NCBI GenBank assembly: GCA_033980235.1
Contig: CM067069.1
Span: 31,855,041-31,919,040 of the forward strand
Source of the DNA: Diadema setosum
Lineage: Eukaryota > Echinodermata > Echinoidea > Diadematoida > Diadematidae
Direction of reading: 5' to 3'
Length of the DNA stretch: 64,000 bases
How positions within the stretch are numbered: the first letter of the stretch is position 1; every line of letters starts with the position of its first letter. Shown here piece after piece: positions 61,901 through 64,000 of the stretch. A program made the position numbers and the translations under genes. Under the pieces are notes generated by a model. The model did no database searches. It saw only the letters and a program-made list of their open reading frames with translations, and was not told where the DNA came from.

Positions 61901-63413
61901 ACAATGGAAATATCGATCGGGTATGAGGTATGAATAGAGCATGCGCTGATGAGCTCTCAGAATCTTTTGTTCTACACAAAACCAGGTACCTGAATGAGGT
62001 GACTGGGGTCAGCGAACCCGCATTTCTAACTGATCTCAGCCTTGATCATTATGTACATGTTCGTACGAGTTTACAGCAGAACAAGCAAAAAACTAAATCA
62101 GGAAAAGGTACATAATACTGTAACAGCCCCTTTTTTTAAACAGCAGGAGAACAAATCGTGATAGAATAAACTCTGATCTTTTTATCAAACTCACTTTTCT
62201 GAGCATTTTAACACAAAGAAACATGAATTCAGGCCACTGAAGCAGGCACCCTTGTCGTCATCTTGGGAACCTGGTAAACCAGGTTCCCGTAAGGAACGGG
62301 TTAATGCAATGCAAGTCACGGTGTTATAGTCACGGTGTTACAGTTACTGTAACACTGTGACACAATTTAGTCAGCTTTAATTAATTAACAAAATGAGTTA
62401 CCATCATTTTAGTCTTTGTATATGGTAGCTACATGCGGTCATGATTTGGACTATCAAAATAAACCCTTTTGTGTTTGTAATTTTCAAACAATACTAAAAA
62501 CATCAGTTTTTACTGTAACACCATGACATTATTGATGATCGTATTTGCGATGTTCGCTGAAGTTTAACACATAGAAAATCTTGCACTTTGATGATTTGGT
62601 AATGATGTTCAACCCTTAAACTCTGAAAACAAAGGCAAAGTTTTTACCTCCTTTTTCATTTTCTCATGCTACATTCATTTAACTTCATTATATTTTTCAG
62701 ATAATTATGTCAAATTTAATTATGCTGATTTTATGCACATATTTAGCAAAGCAAATGATGCAATTTTTTAACAAGATGGTCAAATATGAAAAATTCAGTC
62801 CTTAAGCTTTCATTTGATACCAAAATGAATGAGATTTGACTATTTTGAAAATTTGATGGTCATGTCCACTCTATCGTGGAATTGCCCTACAGTCACTTAC
62901 ACTTAAATGTATTAATTATGACTTTTCTCATGGGGCTCACATACAACACATAAACAGATAGATTTTTCTTTAAGATGATATAAATGAGAGATATAACATA
63001 AAGCACACAAGACTTGCATGGGACCCACAGAAACTGACCATGTTCATGATAGTTCAGCATTTAATCACATTTCTTTTCAGGAACTCTTAATGTAGAACTT
63101 AAATTTTCTGTTGAACTAGAGTAAGGTACACACCTTACAAAATGTATATAGTTCCTCAAAAACTTTTTGTTGGTTTTGCGATGCAGGCGAGTCACATATA
63201 AGATACATACTGTACATAATACATGATGCAGACACAGGTCCAAACCTGGTCAATGAGAGTTCTAATCAAGTCCTACCTGCATCTGATTAGATCCTGGTCC
63301 TTTAAGGCAGACCCTTGAATGTAGATCACTCGTTGGGCCCAGAGTGGGACCATCAGCAAGGCCTTTAAGGCATTGTCCAGCTCACAGGGTGAGAGGAGAA
63401 CCACAAAGAAATC
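32622..63413 (-). CDS. Sodium-activated potassium channel KCNT/Slo2 (Slack-type), 3' 18 exons, partial at 5' end
   Basis: Eighteen exons on the - strand join in perfect phase into 846 residues. Family landmarks in order: RCK1 with [71 protein letters not shown] and LNPGPRHIM; a linker with [14 protein letters not shown]2 with [36 protein letters not shown] and [16 protein letters not shown]; then [36 protein letters not shown] and [18 protein letters not shown]; and a C-terminal DTKL. No calcium-bowl acidic run is present, which fits Slo2 rather than Slo1. The product is the cytosolic gating ring of a tetrameric plasma-membrane K+ channel. Voltage-sensor, pore and N-terminal exons must lie beyond the right edge. 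The introns are rich in MITEs. The RCK2 Na+-site residues are unusual (see findings). Confidence 0.95.
33508..33595 (-). CDS. KCNT exon 17 of the visible set
   Basis: Encodes [20 protein letters not shown] then [10 protein letters not shown], the conserved YVLINPxxxTxLExxDI strand of Slo2. Donor AT^GTAAGT; acceptor TTTACAG. Confidence 0.92.
34393..34513 (-). CDS. KCNT exon 16 of the visible set
   Basis: Encodes [15 protein letters not shown] then [20 protein letters not shown], a serine/acid-rich linker followed by a helix matching the RxEL..LV..RM..LG region of KCNT. It carries several possible phosphorylation sites (inference). Confidence 0.9.
34697..34905. mobile_element. MITE, 209 bp, in KCNT intron
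   Basis: Near-perfect ends: CTGTAAAAGTGGAAATTTTC at the left and the complement of CTGTAAAAGTGGATATTTTC at the right, both followed by GCG. GC/CG-rich short phrases inside. No ORF. Confidence 0.85.
35212..35340 (-). CDS. KCNT exon 15 of the visible set
   Basis: Encodes [20 protein letters not shown] then [20 protein letters not shown], the highly conserved [13 protein letters not shown]..EIPIG segment after RCK2. Phase 0 on both sides, 43 codons. Confidence 0.95.
35619..36081. other. CpG-rich block flanked by inverted repeats in KCNT intron
   Basis: ATTATAAAATGGGTTC at the left and GACCCATTTTATAA at the right form an imperfect inverted repeat around a markedly CpG-rich segment, in contrast to its AT-rich surroundings. 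It contains a TGACGTACGTCA palindrome and repeated TACGTACGT. A second stem (AATGATGCACAGGAT and its complement) follows at about 36084-36136. It is most likely an inserted element; an internal promoter is an alternative. Confidence 0.5.
36603..36788 (-). CDS. KCNT exon 14 of the visible set
   Basis: Encodes [20 protein letters not shown], then [20 protein letters not shown] and [14 protein letters not shown]. It matches the near-invariant [21 protein letters not shown] region of Slo2 channels. 62 codons, phase 0-0. Confidence 0.96.
36965..37736. mobile_element. piggyBac-like MITE, about 770 bp, TTAA-flanked
   Basis: TTAA precedes CCCTAACTTACCTGG at the left, and CCAGGTAAGTTAGGG precedes TTAA at the right: a perfect 15 bp inverted repeat beginning CCC with TTAA target duplications, as in piggyBac-type elements. 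Both ends also carry a GGGGCCATTATGGCCCC palindrome. No transposase. Confidence 0.78.
38364..38475 (-). CDS. KCNT exon 13 of the visible set
   Basis: Encodes (K)[19 protein letters not shown] then [18 protein letters not shown], the RCK2 [19 protein letters not shown] signature. The donor is K^GTATGC. Confidence 0.97.
39024..39158 (-). CDS. KCNT exon 12 of the visible set
   Basis: Encodes [20 protein letters not shown] then [20 protein letters not shown], corresponding to the [19 protein letters not shown]2 segment. Confidence 0.96.
39236..39440. repeat. AT-rich simple repeat (TATATTTACATATT-like)
   Basis: About 200 bases of imperfect TATATTTA/CATATTTA units in a KCNT intron. The tyrosine/isoleucine-rich frames read through it in every + frame are low-complexity artefacts. 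Confidence 0.85.
39533..39604 (-). CDS. KCNT exon 11 of the visible set
   Basis: Encodes [20 protein letters not shown] then GNID, equivalent to KPDHHFLEAICCFPMVYYM of vertebrate Slo2. The T and C here replace the two histidines; the first is part of the described Na+ site. Confidence 0.95.
40156..40328 (-). CDS. KCNT exon 10 of the visible set
   Basis: Encodes [20 protein letters not shown] then [20 protein letters not shown] and [10 protein letters not shown]. It matches the RCK2 NFIVPLRAYYRxxxELNPIVLLL strand-turn. The terminal VEKR aligns with the LDNK of the Na+ motif. Confidence 0.95.
40745..40850 (-). CDS. KCNT exon 9 of the visible set
   Basis: Encodes [20 protein letters not shown] then [16 protein letters not shown], equivalent to the GYPPxSPYIG...CHLL..K.P.CCLRLD region at the start of RCK2. 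Confidence 0.93.
40923..41591. mobile_element. GTGACC-type TIR element (family C, copy 2), about 669 bp
   Basis: The left end ATATGTGACCCTGCATCACA with AAACC...AACAAAAAGT is mirrored at the right (ACTTTTTGCTCATTTTGTGA, TGCACGGTCACATAT). The interior matches the element at 27263-27938 in inverse orientation. A single end of the family also occurs at 63160-63199. Confidence 0.8.
42111..42417 (-). CDS. KCNT exon 8 of the visible set: RCK1-RCK2 linker
   Basis: Encodes 101 full codons, low in hydrophobics: [16 protein letters not shown]..., [15 protein letters not shown]..., [19 protein letters not shown]. The RRPSIxPVLE motif is the conserved island of the Slo2 inter-RCK linker. Acidic and serine-rich, probably disordered. 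Confidence 0.93.
42877..43011 (-). CDS. KCNT exon 7 of the visible set: RCK1-RCK2 linker
   Basis: Encodes (G)[15 protein letters not shown]...[18 protein letters not shown], aligning with SVGTMAMDLQ of vertebrate KCNT and then diverging into a low-complexity linker. 135 nt, so its loss by alternative splicing would keep the frame. Confidence 0.88.
43728..43993 (-). CDS. KCNT exon 6 of the visible set
   Basis: Encodes [54 protein letters not shown] and a linker ending IASVG. The LNPGPRHI...DTCxYxNITxEENSxFI block is diagnostic of Slo2 RCK1. Confidence 0.97.
44599..44748 (-). CDS. KCNT exon 5 of the visible set
   Basis: Encodes [40 protein letters not shown] and TYASFHAHK, a near-exact counterpart of the vertebrate [12 protein letters not shown]...[17 protein letters not shown] segment. 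Confidence 0.98.
45070..45175 (+). repeat. tRNA-derived SINE-like element
   Basis: A B-box-like GGTTCAAGTCCCAC (45146-45159) is preceded by an A-box-like GCCTGGTGGTAGTGTC about 40 bases upstream. The 3' part of a tRNA-like head is clear, but a full functional tRNA fold is not. Confidence 0.55.
45379..45487 (-). CDS. KCNT exon 4 of the visible set
   Basis: Encodes [20 protein letters not shown] then [15 protein letters not shown], matching [35 protein letters not shown] of KCNT. Confidence 0.97.
45528..45735. mobile_element. MITE with telomere-like interior (family B, copy 3)
   Basis: The left end GTCTAGGGCAATTACC with GGGCAAATACCCC is mirrored at the right by GGGGGTATTTGCCC...GGTAATTGTCCTGAC. 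The interior is C-rich tandem CCTAATCCTCATCC-like sequence, the complement of the TTAGGG-like interior of the two other copies. Confidence 0.75.
45848..46300. mobile_element. piggyBac-like MITE, about 453 bp, TTAA-flanked
   Basis: TTAACTCTTTATGTGCCA at the left and TGGCACATAAAGAGTTAA at the right form a perfect 18 bp inverted repeat including TTAA at both ends, the target site expected for piggyBac-type insertion. The termini begin CTC rather than CCC, so the superfamily call is tentative. Confidence 0.7.
47036..47144 (-). CDS. KCNT exon 3 of the visible set
   Basis: Encodes [20 protein letters not shown] then [16 protein letters not shown], the conserved [17 protein letters not shown]...YVQILKPENKFHV block of RCK1. 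Confidence 0.98.
50057..51158. mobile_element. 1.1 kb TIR element in KCNT intron
   Basis: Perfect 16 bp inverted ends: CAGTCAGTCCGCAGCA at 50057-50072 and TGCTGCGGACTGACTG at 51143-51158. CCTT abuts both ends (a possible 4 bp target duplication). Inside are an inner inverted pair (CTCTGATTGGACAGTGCTTG near 50567 and CAAGCGCTGTCCAATGAGAG near 50674) and a direct repeat, GGTTCCTGACCGGATTAAG, near 50373 and 50758. No transposase. Confidence 0.75.
54994..55366. mobile_element. Near-perfect palindromic (fold-back) element, 373 bp
   Basis: Two arms of about 170 bases are inverse copies with few differences around a spacer of about 25 bases (near 55166-55190). Ends read TTAAAGGGGATAGCTAGTGA and the inverse ACTAGCCATCCCCTTTAA. 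The shared AAAGGGGA end and TTAA context resemble the fold-back element at 24494-25102. Confidence 0.85.
55815..56074. mobile_element. MITE, 260 bp, with 51 bp perfect TIRs
   Basis: The first 51 bases (TGTGACCCGCTACAACAAAA...) are an exact inverse of the last 51 (...TTTTGTTGTAGCGGGTCACA). The TGTGACC terminus resembles that of the family C elements. No ORF. Confidence 0.9.
56687..56750 (-). CDS. KCNT exon 2 of the visible set
   Basis: Encodes [20 protein letters not shown] then EA, matching [20 protein letters not shown] of KCNT. 64 nt; completes the split AG-G codon of the upstream exon. Confidence 0.97.
59480..59692 (+). repeat. Possible retroelement 3' tail
   Basis: TTTCATCCCGATCCGTTCAC..., CAAACAAACCAACGGCAACG and the terminal GGCGGAGGTAATAATGA resemble a dispersed repeat tail common in marine invertebrate DNA. 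This is by recollection only; the family is not assigned. Confidence 0.35.
61466..61557. mobile_element. Short TTAA-flanked MITE, 92 bp
   Basis: TTAACCCACCTTGTGC at the left and GCACAGAAAGGGTTAA at the right: imperfect inverted ends beginning CCC with TTAA on both sides. Nested in the 3 kb element. Confidence 0.45.
61737..62304. mobile_element. piggyBac-like MITE, about 568 bp, TTAA-flanked
   Basis: TTAACCCGTTCCTTCCG at the left and CGTAAGGAACGGGTTAA at the right (one mismatch). CCC ends plus TTAA duplications fit piggyBac-type transposition. Nested in the 3 kb element, so it inserted later. Confidence 0.75.
63160..63199. repeat. Solo end of family C element
   Basis: AACTTTTTGTTGGTTTTGCG then ATGCAGGCGAGTCACATAT matches the right terminus of the elements at 27263-27938 and 40923-41591. 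The other end is not seen nearby. Confidence 0.6.
63277..63413 (-). CDS. KCNT exon 1 of the visible set (first inside window)
   Basis: Encodes [20 protein letters not shown], then [20 protein letters not shown] and DLIRC. It matches YYVVILCPTEMD...[23 protein letters not shown], the first strands of RCK1 after the pore. The acceptor (CTTGATTTCAG) shows that further 5' exons lie beyond the window. Confidence 0.97.
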
Positions 63414-64000
63414 CTGAAATCAAGAAATATACATTCAAGTCAGCAGTTTTTTTACGTGATTATGTACATTCAGACACTTTTCCTTGAATGTTAGACTATA
63501 AAAACAGCCAATCTACAGACCTCATGAATGACATCACCTCTGCAGGTCACAATGCTTCATGTTTGATAATCAAAAGAGATGATATTTCTTTTTTTTTAAA
63601 ACCAAAGATATAAGGTTGCTTATCAGGCAAGATTAAAACATACTAATCTCTGGGAGAGTCTTGTTGGCCATACACCATAAAGACATAATATTGATAGTCA
63701 GATGGCCTTATGCTTGATTGTATTTTCATAAAATATCAAACTATTTGACATTCCTCTCATTGAGAGTATTAAAAATCACATTTAATGAAAATAAAGTATC
63801 ACTCTTAAGTGTTTGCAGAAAGAGAAATAAGGAATCATGAATATACTTGATTTGAAAACAAAAAATCGTATGTATGTTGCATAGCCATCAACTTGTTAGG
63901 GATCACTTTTCCCAGGTATAGTAGTTGAAATATCTCCAGTGCAGTTTCTGCACTAATTGAATTTCTCTTTTGAAATGTCAAATTTATTAAGGGAACTCGA
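63414..64000 (-). other. KCNT intron, runs off the window
   Basis: No exon or recognisable repeat seen. The pore and membrane exons of the channel must be further along on this strand. Confidence 0.7.

Larger units (their letters stand above)
59842..62887. mobile_element. 3 kb nonautonomous TIR element with GTAACACCGTGAC iterons (element B)
   Basis: Ends GGGCAATTCCATGATA (left) and the inverse of GGGCAATTCCACGATA (right), with TACA abutting both ends as a possible target duplication. The 13-mer GTAACACCGTGAC occurs exactly at 60036, 60228 and 60242 and inverted at 62329. Variants lie at 59855, 62315 (inverted), 62349 and 62515. No transposase frame. Two smaller TTAA-flanked elements are nested inside. 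Its termini share about 15 of 19 bases with those of the element at 21682-24467. Confidence 0.8.
56751..63276 (-). other. KCNT intron (6.5 kb) containing a 3 kb transposon
   Basis: No exon found. Includes A/C runs (58060-58110), an old repeat tail at about 59480-59692 and the iteron-bearing element at 59842-62887. Confidence 0.7.

Noticed and set aside
61709..62115. Short frames within the nested TTAA element as a transposase
   Set aside because: Too short, with no catalytic motif visible; the element is nonautonomous.

Overview
This is a eukaryotic window: coding blocks are split by GT/AG introns with consistent phases, the DNA is AT-rich, and it is full of small DNA transposons, tRNA-derived SINEs and simple repeats. 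The gene content (an NLR-type NACHT gene plus a Slo2 channel) and repeat style suggest a marine invertebrate deuterostome. An echinoderm is my best guess, but the sequence alone does not prove it. No prokaryotic operons, CRISPR arrays, rRNA genes or ordinary tRNA genes were seen.

Region 1 (about 3.4-19 kb, + strand) holds an unusual multi-exon gene. Two immunoglobulin-like domain exons (3456-3761, 6908-7255) are followed by a single transmembrane exon (8726-8851), a basic juxtamembrane exon (10053-10133), a large intronless NACHT exon (12248-13794) and at least five phase-0 leucine-rich-repeat-like exons (14757-18118). All splice phases join, so the prediction is one type I membrane protein with Ig domains outside the cell and a NACHT-LRR receptor-like ATPase inside. 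The signal-peptide exon and the true last exon are uncertain; three candidate terminal exons are listed. Introns carry a 1.75 kb hAT-like element, two copies of an inverted-repeat family, an exact 151 bp tandem duplication and SINEs.

Region 2 (about 19-32 kb) has no supported gene apart from alternative 3' ends. It contains a 2.8 kb terminal-inverted-repeat element with eight copies of a private 14-mer, a fold-back element, a copy of a GTGACC-type inverted-repeat element and two copies of a MITE with telomere-like internal repeats.

Region 3 (32.6-64 kb, - strand) is the 3' part of a KCNT/Slo2 (Slack-type) sodium-activated potassium channel gene. Eighteen exons with fully consistent phases encode 846 residues, from RCK1 through RCK2 to a C-terminal TKL end. 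The membrane and pore exons lie beyond the right edge. The residues aligning with the vertebrate RCK2 Na+-coordination motif differ (E..R..T instead of D..K..H). The introns hold many MITEs, several with TTAA flanks, and a 3 kb element whose termini resemble those of the 2.8 kb element but whose internal repeat motif is different.

The two genes are convergent and functionally unrelated: a putative innate-immune membrane receptor and a neuronal-type ion channel. The main points of novelty are the Ig-Ig-TM-NACHT-LRR architecture and the pair of related, iteron-rich nonautonomous transposons.
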